Notes: generated from the letters alone by a model not told the origin. A stretch of 64,000 nt of DNA from HGM11412 sp045654225 (GCA_045654225.1 JAZOMW010000006.1:1-64000); one strand, 5' to 3'. Numbered from the stretch's first letter, positions 1-7,793 are shown. Made by a program: numbers and translations.

Positions 1-489
1 TGGGCCCCAGTCCCAACCCATCATGCAGTGGGCTTTTCTAACGTGCGGATATCCTTCGGTGCAATCAAACGCCCCGAAAAGCCTTGCCGTCTTGTTTTTT
101 TCTTTCATATAGGGATTTACTGGATGGCAAACGACTTTCAAGGTGTTGGTTTGGCTTAAAAGGTCGGTTACGTCAAAGGAATATTCAACGTGCATATTTT
201 CGGTATCGCCAAGGTGTACGCCGTTTAAGTATACGCTACAAATAGTGTCAAGCCCTTCAAAAACCAACTTCGTTGGGTGGGCGGGCTTTTCGTGAGAGAA
301 GACCTTTTCGAAAGAGTATTCATGGTTTGCAATTTCAAAATAAAGGTCTTCGTTATCTCTAAAATAAGGGTCGGGCAGTATTTTATTGTCAACGTGTAAA
401 AAAGAGTATACCGAGCCGGGGATATTTCCCTCTACGTTATACCCGTTTCCCGACATATTCCATTTTCCGTTCAAACTTATCTTTTTCAT
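1..489 (-). CDS. Beta-mannosidase-like GH2 glycosidase, N-terminal part (cut by window edge)
   Basis: Reading the minus strand from an ATG at 489 gives an open frame that runs off the window. Residues 1-163 read as a glycoside hydrolase family 2 sugar-binding domain: it begins MKKISLNGKWNMSGNGY, has the typical LVFEGLDTICSVYLNGVHLG stretch, and ends in RKAHCMMGWDWGP, close to the RKxxxxxGWDWGP signature of beta-mannosidases. GAGG lies about 10 bases before the ATG. There is no signal peptide, so a cytoplasmic enzyme cleaving beta-mannosides from oligosaccharides is likely (family knowledge). The catalytic domain lies outside the window, so the substrate is not certain. Confidence 0.85.
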   Translation of the reverse strand, partial: MKKISLNGKWNMSGNGYNVEGNIPGSVYSFLHVDNKILPDPYFRDNEDLYFEIANHEYSFEKVFSHEKPAHPTKLVFEGLDTICSVYLNGVHLGDTENMHVEYSFDVTDLLSQTNTLKVVCHPVNPYMKEKNKTARLFGAFDCTEGYPHVRKAHCMMGWDWGP

Positions 490-677
490 ATAGGATTTCC
501 TCAAGGTTTCTTAATACAATATTATAATAAAATATAACTCTTTGCAAGCGAATTTCAAAATTTCACGACTATAATTAAGAGTATGACAAATTTTGTAAAT
601 TGAAAGACAAAAACGGTATAACCTTGCAAAAATCGCATACTTATGTTAAAATGATTAGGCAGAAAAAGGAGGCGAGT

Positions 678-1112
678 ATGAGAAGAATAAAGGCTATCAA
701 AACGGCGATGCTGTTTGTTTGCACAGTTGTTTTTTTAGTCGTGGGCTTTTTTATGATGGCAAAGAAAACCGAGTTTAAGCGAAACGGCGTCAAAACGCAA
801 GCCAAAATAGTCCGTATCCAAAAAGACTACGACGATGACGGCGAAGAAAAGGTGAAAGTCTACGTAAAATATACGGTGGGCGAAAAGGACTACGTTGAAG
901 AATTAGATTATTATTCGATTGCGCTTAAAGAAGGTGATGTCGTTTCGGTTTATTATTTGCCTAGCAGTCCGTATAAAATCACTTACGCAAAAGGCGGATA
1001 TTTTTTCCCAATCGCATTTATGGTTGCGTCAACGGTGTGTTTAGTTTTCGGTGTTTATAATGTTATTTCGCCTTTTATTTTAAGGCGTAAAAACAATAGT
1101 GATAACAGTTAA
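678..1112 (+). CDS. DUF3592-like membrane protein
   Basis: A 144-residue protein with a membrane helix near residues 6-27, a soluble beta-rich loop of about 75 residues, and a second helix near residues 108-132. The middle (KTQAKIVRIQKDYDDDGEEK, then YVEELDYYS and GDVVSVYYLPSSP) matches the pattern of DUF3592 proteins, whose function is unknown. I chose the ATG at 678 because AGGAGG sits 5 bases before it; a TTG 78 bases upstream in the same frame has no ribosome binding site. It diverges from the GH2 gene. A TATAAT at 570-575 could be its -10 box, but no good -35 is correctly spaced. Confidence 0.7.
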   Translation: MRRIKAIKTAMLFVCTVVFLVVGFFMMAKKTEFKRNGVKTQAKIVRIQKDYDDDGEEKVKVYVKYTVGEKDYVEELDYYSIALKEGDVVSVYYLPSSPYKITYAKGGYFFPIAFMVASTVCLVFGVYNVISPFILRRKNNSDNS

Positions 1113-1599
1113 AATTACCCGATAATCGGCTTATAGGCTAGTTTTTGCTTATCGGACTTAATTATTTTAAGAGGGTTAACCCCAAGAGAGGCTTGATTTT
1201 GAAAAATAGGCCTCTCTTGAATTGTAAGGACGGGCTCAAAAACCCAAGGGCACCCTCGGTGGGGTAGGGCAAGCCCTACGGTTCAAAATTTAGCAAGCAA
1301 ATTTTGTTCCTTGTTGCCGACCACGAAAAAATCCGAAGCCTTTTGCTTCGGGTTTTTCGTATAAGTGTAGTTTTTAGATTTAGTAAAAGCGGCCAAGCCA
1401 CCGAAACCCTTTGGCAAAAGCGAAAGAAAAAGTTCAAAACCTTGTAATAATCGACGTATATCCCTAGTTATCGCTCAAAAACCCCAAGGGCACCCTCGGT
1501 GGGGCTCAACGAGTTGAGTGGTTCAAAATTCGACAAGCAAATTTTGTTCCTGATGCCGACCACGAAAAAACCCGAAGCATTTCGCTTCGGGTTTTTTCG
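1113..1599. other. 487-base gene-free stretch with hairpins and two copies of a structured repeat
   Basis: No open frame here looks coding. A hairpin with arms CAAGAGAGGC and GCCTCTCTTG lies at 1183-1219, without a T-run. The rest holds two copies of a roughly 126-base structured element (1235-1360 and 1474-1600), separated by about 113 bases in which I recognise nothing. Confidence 0.7.
1235..1360 (+). repeat. Structured repeat, copy 1
   Basis: About 126 bases, closely similar to 1474-1600. In order on the plus strand: CTCAAAAACCC, AAGGGCACCCTCGGTGGGG, a small hairpin (TAGGG-CAAG-CCCTA), a second hairpin with arms CAAAATTT and AAATTTTG, then a long stem (CCGAAGC-cttt-GCTTCGG flanked by A-run and T-run) that looks like an intrinsic terminator. 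The strand is assigned from the terminal hairpin, but that hairpin is nearly symmetric, so orientation is uncertain. Confidence 0.75.
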
Positions 1600-1600
1600 T
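1474..1600 (+). repeat. Structured repeat, copy 2
   Basis: Second copy of the element at 1235-1360. The small hairpin has a wholly different sequence (CTCAA-CGAG-TTGAG) but pairs equally well, so structure rather than sequence is kept. The 7-bp stem CAAAATT/AATTTTG and the terminal stem are retained. The terminal stem is here about 20 bp and perfect, from 1559 to 1603, reaching into the 3' ACCA of the adjacent tRNA-Leu on the other strand. Confidence 0.75.
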
Positions 1601-1603
1601 GGT
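1559..1603 (-). terminator. Intrinsic terminator of tRNA-Leu
   Basis: On the minus strand the tRNA 3' end runs straight into a perfect stem: ACCACGAAAAAACCCGAAGC pairs with its mirror around a GAAAT loop, with a T6 run inside the 3' arm. The hairpin shares its first bases with the tRNA CCA end and is also the last part of repeat copy 2. Confidence 0.7.
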
Positions 1604-1686
1604 GCGGTCAACAGGACTTGAACCTGCACGAGAAAGTACTCATAAGATCCTTAGTCTTATGCGTCTGCCAATTCCGCCATGACCGC
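1600..1686 (-). tRNA. tRNA-Leu (anticodon AAG)
   Basis: An 87-base tRNA with a long variable arm, as expected for leucine. The acceptor stem is GCGGTCA/TGACCGC, and discriminator A and CCA are encoded. The D-loop region reads GGCGGAATTGGCAGACGC, the anticodon loop is CTAAGGA (anticodon AAG) between TAAGA and TCTTA, and the T-arm is GCAGGTTCAAGTCCTGT. The first anticodon base is A rather than the more usual G; it would need deamination to inosine to read several CUN codons. Confidence 0.93.
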
Positions 1687-1793
1687 ATCTATTTAAAGCA
1701 TATGTATTTTATCATAAACTTTATAAAAGAGCAAATGAATTTAAGCCGTTTTCAATATTTTTTTATAAAAATTTTATATACGGCTTTTTTTAG

Positions 1794-2426
1794 TTAAATT
1801 AGTTGACGTGTTTTTGATTGTTTACTTGATTTGCTAAATTCTTCTTTTTGTTTTTCTTTCACTAAACTAATCATATCATAATTAGACTTTATAGCGTTGT
1901 TTTTTATAACGAAAAAGATTGCATATTTTTTTAAGCCTAAACTTATTGCGGTTTCAAGCGCGTCAATAACGTGGTCGATAGTAGTATAATACGGCTTTAT
2001 ATTTTTCTTTTCATTTTTAACGAATATATCAAAAGCACCAAAATACAAGTCTTCCGGTTTTCTATTTTTAAGTTCTTCAATCGCGTCAAAATCTAATCTA
2101 GTAACTTCGTACGGCGGAAGGTCAATTGTAACTTTTATAGAAGAAATTTCTTTTATTTTAAGAGTTACTTTATCTAAAATAATGCTATCGCCGTCAAAAG
2201 TAATTATAGGCTCGTTTTTAATAGGGTGGTTTTTAAACGCGGACGGAAGTGCGGTTATAGGTATTATTAAGCCAAGCAAAAACATAGCGCCTATTATATA
2301 AGTTTTAGTTGCAAAAAAAACCGATGCCATTCCACCAAACAAAATAAACGCAATTAAACTTAAAGTAAGTGCTTTGCGCCTTTTTTGGCGGTTATATTCA
2401 ATATTTGCAAAATATTCTTTTTTCAT
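1794..2426 (-). CDS. Two-helix membrane protein with a PH-like cytoplasmic domain, unknown function
   Basis: 210 residues. After a basic N-terminus there are two hydrophobic helices (about residues 20-40 and 46-63), then a soluble domain. Its start (GDSIILDKVTLKIKEISSIK) has the beta-strand pattern of small bacterial PH-like domains. A long helical segment follows (DHVIDALETAISLGLKKYA), and the C-terminus is rich in K and S. AAGGTG lies 6 bases before the ATG. I recognise no family with confidence, and the neighbours (tRNA-Leu, VanW gene) give no clue to its job. Confidence 0.6.
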   Translation of the reverse strand: MKKEYFANIEYNRQKRRKALTLSLIAFILFGGMASVFFATKTYIIGAMFLLGLIIPITALPSAFKNHPIKNEPIITFDGDSIILDKVTLKIKEISSIKVTIDLPPYEVTRLDFDAIEELKNRKPEDLYFGAFDIFVKNEKKNIKPYYTTIDHVIDALETAISLGLKKYAIFFVIKNNAIKSNYDMISLVKEKQKEEFSKSSKQSKTRQLI

Positions 2427-2500
2427 ATTAACACCTTAAACTATAAACATATTTGCATACATACAATTTTATAGTGTAATAATAAGTTTGTCAATTAAAT

Positions 2501-3631
2501 TTATAAAGTGCCAACTAAAATTTTAGAGTTTACGGCTTTATAACTGTCGCTCCTAATTTTAAGGTTTTTAACGCGAGTTTCACCGTTATAAACTATTAAA
2601 TAGCCTTCGCTTGTAATTCCGTTTTTAGCCTTTCTAACTTCTTTTACCGTGCCTTTTAGCATTGTTACGTCTTCTTCTTTTTCAATTTCGGTTGGTAAAA
2701 CTTCGCCCGTTATAACGGAAACTCTTTCATATTTTTCAAGTTGCTCTTTTCCGTAAATAGCGATAGATAGCGCGTTTCCGTCCGCTTTTGCAACTATAAA
2801 CATAGGGTAGGGCGTGTCGTTAAAAAACTTTAAATCGCTACTAAACGAATTAACCATAGCGTCAAACGACGGTTCAACGTAAGAAACTTGTAAACTGTGG
2901 CTATGTTGTTCGGTAATTTTTAAGCCCGCAAGTAACGCCGAGTTATAAAGGGTGGTTGAAACTTGGCAAACGCCACCGCCAACTCCGTCAACGAATTCGC
3001 CGTTAAGAATAATTTTTGCCATTTTAAAGCCGTTTTCTTCCGTTCTAACGCCAACCGTTTTGTTAAACGAAAATTCGGTTTTAGGCTCTATTTTATATCC
3101 GTTAAGTTTTTCTACGGCAACTAAAATATTGTGTTTTCGGTTTTCTATCGAGTTAGAGTAATAAGTTGTAAAACGCGAACGCATATTCGTTAAACTTTGA
3201 ACGTCGCTTTTAGTAACGGTAGGCAAAACGGTGTAAAATTTTGCGCTAACTTCCTTTTTATTACTGTTTAACGCGGTTACAACTTGCTCTTTTAACTCTT
3301 CCTTGTTTATAGAGTAGCCGTTTTTTTCGCCAGTAATTATAAAATTTGACTTTTCAGTCGAGTAAGTAACGTCGGCGTTTACGGGGCGTTTAACTGTGTC
3401 TAAATAAATACCGTCAATAACTTGGTCAATACATTTTAGCGTTTTTACGCCGTCAGTAGTGGCAATTTCCGCATCGCAAAACTCGTAAGCGCGGTTGCCC
3501 GCGTAAATTTTAAAAGCGCTTGCATTTGCGTAAACGGGCGTAGCGTAAAACGAAAATAAAAAAAGAACGAGCGCTATTAAAATGGCCGTTCTTTTAAGAT
3601 ATTGAGTTGAAAAGTAAGTATTTTTAGCCAT
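2501..3631 (-). CDS. VanW family protein with C-terminal G5 domain
   Basis: 376 residues. An N-terminal signal peptide or anchor (about residues 12-36, ending PVYANAS) predicts export. Residues about 150-290 are a VanW domain: EKLNGYKIEPKTEFSFN, then NGEFVDGVGGGVCQVSTTLY and LQVSYVEPSFDAMVN. The last 75 residues (from YERVSVITGEVLP) fit a G5 domain, which in other proteins contacts peptidoglycan sugars. The chemical role of VanW is unknown; despite the name it is not evidence of vancomycin resistance. No clear ribosome binding site precedes the ATG at 3631, but the signal sequence supports this start. Confidence 0.85.
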   Translation of the reverse strand: MAKNTYFSTQYLKRTAILIALVLFLFSFYATPVYANASAFKIYAGNRAYEFCDAEIATTDGVKTLKCIDQVIDGIYLDTVKRPVNADVTYSTEKSNFIITGEKNGYSINKEELKEQVVTALNSNKKEVSAKFYTVLPTVTKSDVQSLTNMRSRFTTYYSNSIENRKHNILVAVEKLNGYKIEPKTEFSFNKTVGVRTEENGFKMAKIILNGEFVDGVGGGVCQVSTTLYNSALLAGLKITEQHSHSLQVSYVEPSFDAMVNSFSSDLKFFNDTPYPMFIVAKADGNALSIAIYGKEQLEKYERVSVITGEVLPTEIEKEEDVTMLKGTVKEVRKAKNGITSEGYLIVYNGETRVKNLKIRSDSYKAVNSKILVGTL

Positions 3632-3659
3632 TTACGTAAAAAGTATGTATAAAACTAAA

Positions 3660-4316
3660 CTAAATATACTCGTTGTTAATAATAGTTACTTGGCGTTTGC
3701 TTGACAAAATTATGCCGTCGTCGTTAAGTTTTTTAATTTCGCGCATCATAGCCGAGCGGTCAATACATAGATATTCGGCAAGGTTGGTGTACGACATAGG
3801 AACGATAAACGTATTGCTCTTATTATTGTTTGCAAGTAGGCTAAAATAACTTAAAAGTTTGTCCTTTATAGACTTGCTCGATAAAATTTCAATGCGTTCC
3901 GAAAGCATTTTAGATTTATTTACAACGTAATTCATTAAGTTATAAATAAACGTAGAGTGTCCTTCGCACGAGTTTTGTTGTTCAAAAATGCGGTTTATAT
4001 CTAAAAATAAAACGGTTGTTGGCTCTAACGCGTAAACGCTAATATAATTAGTGTCGGTAGCGGTGTAGGAAATTGCATCGCTAAAAACGCTATTTTTAAG
4101 TAGCGTTTCTAAAATTGAAAAGTTGCCGTTACTGTCTAATTTTTTAACGTAAGATTTTCCATTAAGTATTATGCCAAACGTGTTTGGATTTTTGTTATAA
4201 GAACAAATTTCTTCGCCTTTGTTATACTTAACTTCGTAAGCGTTAAGATAGGTAAGCATTTGCTTTACTTGACTTTCATTTATTCCGTTAAACAATAAAC
4301 AGTTATAAATTTTCAT
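3660..4316 (-). CDS. Crp/Fnr family transcriptional regulator
   Basis: 218 residues. Residues about 20-110 form a cyclic-nucleotide-binding type beta-barrel (KYNKGEEICSYNKNPNTFGI, SVFSDAISYT), followed by a long dimer helix and a C-terminal winged helix (SYTNLAEYLCIDRSAMMREI). The cysteine cluster used by FNR for an iron-sulfur centre is absent, so the effector is unknown. I chose the ATG at 4316 because it starts the domain and has AGGTG upstream; a longer frame exists but adds non-domain sequence. A palindrome at 4331-4350 in its leader matches operators in front of the marR gene at 52.8 kb. Confidence 0.85.
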   Translation of the reverse strand: MKIYNCLLFNGINESQVKQMLTYLNAYEVKYNKGEEICSYNKNPNTFGIILNGKSYVKKLDSNGNFSILETLLKNSVFSDAISYTATDTNYISVYALEPTTVLFLDINRIFEQQNSCEGHSTFIYNLMNYVVNKSKMLSERIEILSSKSIKDKLLSYFSLLANNNKSNTFIVPMSYTNLAEYLCIDRSAMMREIKKLNDDGIILSSKRQVTIINNEYI

Positions 4317-4330
4317 AAAAACACCTAAAT

Positions 4331-4350
4331 TTTGTTGTAATAGCAACAAA
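4331..4350. promoter_or_regulatory. Palindromic operator in front of the Crp/Fnr-type gene
   Basis: TTTGTTG-N6-CAACAAA, a perfect 7-bp-arm inverted repeat. It sits just after the start site predicted from a TTTACA (4384-4389) / 17 bp / TAACAT (4361-4366) promoter on the minus strand, so a bound protein would block transcription. It shares the ten bases TTGTTGTAAT with an operator of the marR gene. Confidence 0.6.
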
Positions 4351-4537
4351 TAACAGTAATATGTTAGCACATTAACACGGTTTTGTAAATAGTTTAATTT
4401 GATTTTTAAAATTAAATTTTTATTTTTTTCATTGCGCTTATTATAGTGCTTTACTGCCCGCATAAAACAAAAACGACCACCCATAAAGGTAGCCGTATTT
4501 GTTGGCGCTTGTTGCGAGATGATTACGGTACACAAAC

Positions 4538-4565
4538 AAAAAAACTACCGCTTGGGTAGTTTTTT
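4538..4565 (-). terminator. Intrinsic terminator of tRNA-Arg
   Basis: Symmetric hairpin AAAAAACTACC-GCTT-GGGTAGTTTTTT, 3 bases after the encoded CCA end on the minus strand. Confidence 0.85.
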
Positions 4566-4567
4566 GT

Positions 4568-4644
4568 TGGCGCGCCGTAAGAGATTCGAACTCCTGACCT
4601 TTGGTTCCGTAGACCAACGCTCTATCCAGCTGAGCTAACGGCGC
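4568..4644 (-). tRNA. tRNA-Arg (anticodon ACG)
   Basis: A 77-base tRNA: GCGCCGT acceptor arm, D-arm GCTCAGCTGGATAGAGC, anticodon stem TTGGT/ACCAA with loop CTACGGA (anticodon ACG), T-arm with GGTTCGA-type core (AGGAGTTCGAATCTCTT), then G discriminator and encoded CCA. The A34 of this tRNA is normally converted to inosine by TadA. Confidence 0.95.
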
Positions 4645-4782
4645 ATATAAGTATTTAGTTTGTTTTATTAAATTGTTTTATAAGTGCCAAGTTTGGCTGG
4701 ATGGAGCGTTGCAAACGCTCTGTGCCCGCACGAAGTAAGGAAATACGGTTGATGGGCTTGCTTTGACGCCACCCGCAGTTTA

Positions 4783-4802
4783 CAGCTGAGCTAACGGCGC
4801 AT
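4783..4802 (-). pseudogene. tRNA-Arg 5' fragment (direct repeat)
   Basis: Twenty bases identical to the 5' end of tRNA-Arg and its flank (compare 4627-4646), same orientation, 156 bases upstream of the intact gene. The sequence after the D-stem no longer resembles a tRNA. It could be a decayed second tRNA or a recombination scar. Confidence 0.6.
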
Positions 4803-4967
4803 TTACTTATTTCGTTTTTAAGCCTTATTATTATATAATATGAATATTGATTTGTCAAACAAAAAAGTGTTATATAAAAAAATAAAAATCAAAAGGAACT
4901 TTTATATAAAAAACACTACTGTAATATTGCTGTTTTGTGGGCACACTGCAACTATTTTAAATTGCCT

Positions 4968-5004
4968 AAAAAGACCTAAAAAAATACTCTTTGGGTCTTT
5001 TTAA
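4968..5004 (-). terminator. Terminator of lipoprotein operon 1
   Basis: Inverted repeat TAAAAAGACC / GGGTCTTTTTA, just after the stop of the lipoprotein gene on the minus strand; T-run in the 3' arm. Confidence 0.65.
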
Positions 5005-5014
5005 GCTACTAAAT

Positions 5015-7294
5015 TTATTTAAAATCGCCAACTAAAACGCTAAAATACGGCGTGTTGCTTTGTGGATTTACGCTCATCGTAATTGAAAGTAAATCACTAC
5101 TTTTTTTAAAATCACAAGGCGCGGTAGCAAGCGATGCGTTCACGCCTGCAAGCGCGTTTATAGGCATTGCGGTTGTATCATTATACATAAAAGCGTATTG
5201 ATTATTACTGTTAAAACATACCGAGCCTATTTGCTTAACTACCTTCGTAATAGAGTCGTTAAGGTCAAAAACTTCTTGTTCTCTTATAACTTTACCGTAA
5301 ATATTAACGGGCGGATTTAGTGAAGAAGCCAAGTCTTCCGCGTTAGGAATAATTACGGCTAACATATTTATTTGCTCCGCGCCGTTTACCGTGTGAACAA
5401 AACCTTTATTCGTAAGCGTTTTAATGGCGTTATTTAGGTTGTTTTTTAAATTCGTAAACAAAAGGCTTGCGTTATTCATAACGTACCATGCTTCCGTTCC
5501 CGACGCGTATGAAGATAAAACCGAACTATTATCTATATTTATTATAGGAACGCTACTGTCGTGCGCGGGGGTTGAGGCAGGGCGGTTAGAATCGCACAAA
5601 ATAAATAACGGCCCGCCCGCATTTTTTAAAATGCTATTTTTAATATTTACTTTGCTTCGCCATAAATATATCATATTTGAAAAAGCGTCGCTCATACGCG
5701 AATTAGTAAAGTTTAGCGTGCAAATTGCTCTATCTTCATTTCCGTCGGCTATTATATGAGTGTAAAATTGAGTAGTTATAACGTTATTTACAGTTAAAGT
5801 GTCAACGAAAGTATTTATAGCTATAAGCCCGGCGGGAGTGCCGTTTTTATTCTCTTTTGGCATATTTCCTATCATTTTTAAATTTTCAACGCAAATATTA
5901 ACGTCTTCACCCGTAGGCGTGTATCCGCTTGCGTTTCCTACTCTATAATGGTCTTTGTAAAACTTAAAAATAGACCAAGCAGAGTATGGGTTAGCAACGG
6001 AATTAGAGTCGTTTATATCGTAATTTTGCCCTAAAACTTGAATAAAATGCCTTGCATCGCTATCTTTTACCGTTATAGTCATATAGTTTCCGTTTATACT
6101 GCATTTATTAGTATTAAAAATGCCTTTTTGCACGTTTTCGCATTGCCAAGTTTCATTGTAGTTTTCTTCTACGCCGTCGCCGTCTTCGTCGTAAATATTA
6201 AGCCTTTCGCTTTGGCCTTTATTTCCCGTATGGTTGTAGGTGTCGCCGTTTATCCCGTTTCTTAACGAGCCTTTTAACTTGCTTGCAAAACCTATTTGAT
6301 TATTCGTTACACTATCTGCGTTTTTAGCACTCGTTAAAGCGGTGTTGTAGCCCGACATATAATCTTGCCAAAAATAATTAGACGGCAAAAGGTCAGCGTC
6401 TATTGCAACGTCGTTTTGCAAAACTACAAGCGAAACGTCAGTGTACTCGCAAAGTTTTTTATCGTCGTACACGAGGGTGGTTTGCTTTAATTTTGCCCAG
6501 TTTTTAACGTTTAAATTATCAATAACCGAAAGTCCTAACGTATCGTAAACGTTATAGGCGTTCACCACCGTAAATTCTACGGAAACGGTAGGCTCAGCAC
6601 CCGTTAAAGTTAAAAGTGAAACGTCGTAAACGGAAACGTCAAGCGAAATAACGAGTTTAAACGTTTTATTTAAAGCAAAGTCGTTAAACTTATAAAAATT
6701 ATCATTTGCGGTAAGGTAGTTAGAGTGGTCTATTAAACTAAAATTACCACCGTCCTTTTCGTAAAGAGTAAAGGTCGTTTTAGGGTTTAAAATTTCGCCT
6801 GTGTCAGTAATAAGAAGGGGAGAAAACTTAAATTTATTAACGTTTCCAACTAAAAAAGGCTCTTGTTTTACGGCAAATTCGTTTTCGCTAATTTGGCTTG
6901 CGTCCTTATTTTTAGAATTTTCTAAATAATTTAGATACGACTGTGGCAACGAAAAAGAAAGCGCCTTTGACGCTTTAACCGTAACGTCAACCGTAATAGT
7001 TACGCCTTCGTAAGTAATTTTAAACTGTTTTTGCCCGTAACTTGAAGTGTCGATAGGCGTGTAAATAGCGTCGCCTTTACCGTCAAGTTTAAAAGTGGTG
7101 GTTGAGTTATTAGAATAAAGCGCGGTTACTTCAATTTTTGAATAATCTATTACTTCGTTTAAGTCGTAAGTGGTTTTAAAAGTGCCATCTTTAATTTTTA
7201 GTGATTCAAGTTTAACTTGCGTGCAACCGAATATAGAACACGAAATTATTGAAATGGCTAAAAGTATAAAAATTGTAATAAGTCTGTTTTTCAT
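5015..7294 (-). CDS. Large lipoprotein with Ig-like N-terminus and beta-helix-like C-terminus (cassette 1)
   Basis: 759 residues. The N-terminal signal ends in a lipobox (SIFGC, Cys about 24), so the protein is lipid-anchored outside the membrane. Residues about 30-108 form an Ig-like domain (LESLKIKDGTFKTTYDLNEV). The C-terminal third alternates short strands with Asn turns, as in right-handed beta-helices, and includes KNSILKNAGG and SGTEAWYVM. That region is homologous to the C-terminus of the lipoprotein at 11838-16040 (KNSTIKSSGG, TGEESWF). It is the last gene of a four-gene operon with an ABC transporter, which suggests the transporter exports or assembles it. No catalytic motif was recognised. 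A good AAGGAG site precedes the ATG. Confidence 0.75.
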   Translation of the reverse strand: MKNRLITIFILLAISIISCSIFGCTQVKLESLKIKDGTFKTTYDLNEVIDYSKIEVTALYSNNSTTTFKLDGKGDAIYTPIDTSSYGQKQFKITYEGVTITVDVTVKASKALSFSLPQSYLNYLENSKNKDASQISENEFAVKQEPFLVGNVNKFKFSPLLITDTGEILNPKTTFTLYEKDGGNFSLIDHSNYLTANDNFYKFNDFALNKTFKLVISLDVSVYDVSLLTLTGAEPTVSVEFTVVNAYNVYDTLGLSVIDNLNVKNWAKLKQTTLVYDDKKLCEYTDVSLVVLQNDVAIDADLLPSNYFWQDYMSGYNTALTSAKNADSVTNNQIGFASKLKGSLRNGINGDTYNHTGNKGQSERLNIYDEDGDGVEENYNETWQCENVQKGIFNTNKCSINGNYMTITVKDSDARHFIQVLGQNYDINDSNSVANPYSAWSIFKFYKDHYRVGNASGYTPTGEDVNICVENLKMIGNMPKENKNGTPAGLIAINTFVDTLTVNNVITTQFYTHIIADGNEDRAICTLNFTNSRMSDAFSNMIYLWRSKVNIKNSILKNAGGPLFILCDSNRPASTPAHDSSVPIINIDNSSVLSSYASGTEAWYVMNNASLLFTNLKNNLNNAIKTLTNKGFVHTVNGAEQINMLAVIIPNAEDLASSLNPPVNIYGKVIREQEVFDLNDSITKVVKQIGSVCFNSNNQYAFMYNDTTAMPINALAGVNASLATAPCDFKKSSDLLSITMSVNPQSNTPYFSVLVGDFK

Positions 7295-7305
7295 AAAATT
7301 CTCCT

Positions 7306-7788
7306 TTATACGGTAGTAGGCGGTGTTGCAAACAAAAACAACACCATAATTTTGTTAGAGTGGTCTTGCGCTCTATAAGTTACGGTAACAGCGCCCGGTC
7401 TATTTACTTTAAAAAGCGCGTTTTCATAGGTTATACAGTCTAAATACGCGTCCTGCGAGTAAGTTAGCGTTACGGCAAGTTCTTTGTTTGTAGGGTCTAA
7501 ACTCGGGTTTTTAGCCACTATTTTAGGCGTTACGTTTATAGTTTGATTGTTTGCGTATTCAAAAACCAAAGTATAGCGCATATAGGGAATAGCGGTATCG
7601 CTAACGTTTTGAGAAATAAAACTTAAAGTGTCCTTATTTTTGCTAAACGTAACGTTTTGTTTTTCTAGCGTTATAGCGTCAACGTAATTTATATTGTTAA
7701 ACGACATTATTTGCACTCCAAATATTCCAACTATCAAAATTGAAGAAACGTAAACTATTAAAAGTATTAAAATCGTTGGTTTAGACAT
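7306..7788 (-). CDS. Small single-pass membrane protein (cassette 1)
   Basis: 160 residues. One N-terminal helix (about residues 5-28) is followed by an outside domain rich in Thr, Asn and Val with a beta-strand pattern (VTVTYRAQDHSNKIM near the end). It occupies the same operon position, and has the same layout, as the 131-residue protein at 16098-16493; the two share a hydrophobic start ending in F-G and a strand-rich C-terminus but little identity. It lies 5 bases after the permease gene and 11 before the lipoprotein gene. It could be an accessory subunit or a chaperone for the lipoprotein; this is inference. Confidence 0.6.
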   Translation of the reverse strand: MSKPTILILLIVYVSSILIVGIFGVQIMSFNNINYVDAITLEKQNVTFSKNKDTLSFISQNVSDTAIPYMRYTLVFEYANNQTINVTPKIVAKNPSLDPTNKELAVTLTYSQDAYLDCITYENALFKVNRPGAVTVTYRAQDHSNKIMVLFLFATPPTTV

Positions 7789-7793
7789 AGTTT

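Larger units (their letters stand above)
4645..5014. other. 370-base gene-free stretch with a tRNA fragment and a terminator
   Basis: Holds a duplicated 5' piece of tRNA-Arg (4783-4802) and the terminator of the lipoprotein operon (4968-5004). The frame at 4655-4858 overlaps the tRNA fragment and does not look coding. Confidence 0.6.

Noticed and set aside
2501..3631. Vancomycin resistance gene
   Set aside because: VanW-domain proteins are common in Firmicutes without resistance, and no vanA/H/X/S/R genes are near.
3660..4535. Longer start for the Crp/Fnr gene (73 extra residues)
   Set aside because: The extra part runs through promoter, operator and hairpin sequence; the ATG at 4316 has a ribosome binding site.
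4655..4858. 67-codon frame on the minus strand beside tRNA-Arg
   Set aside because: It runs through the tRNA-like fragment, has no ribosome binding site and no protein-like composition.
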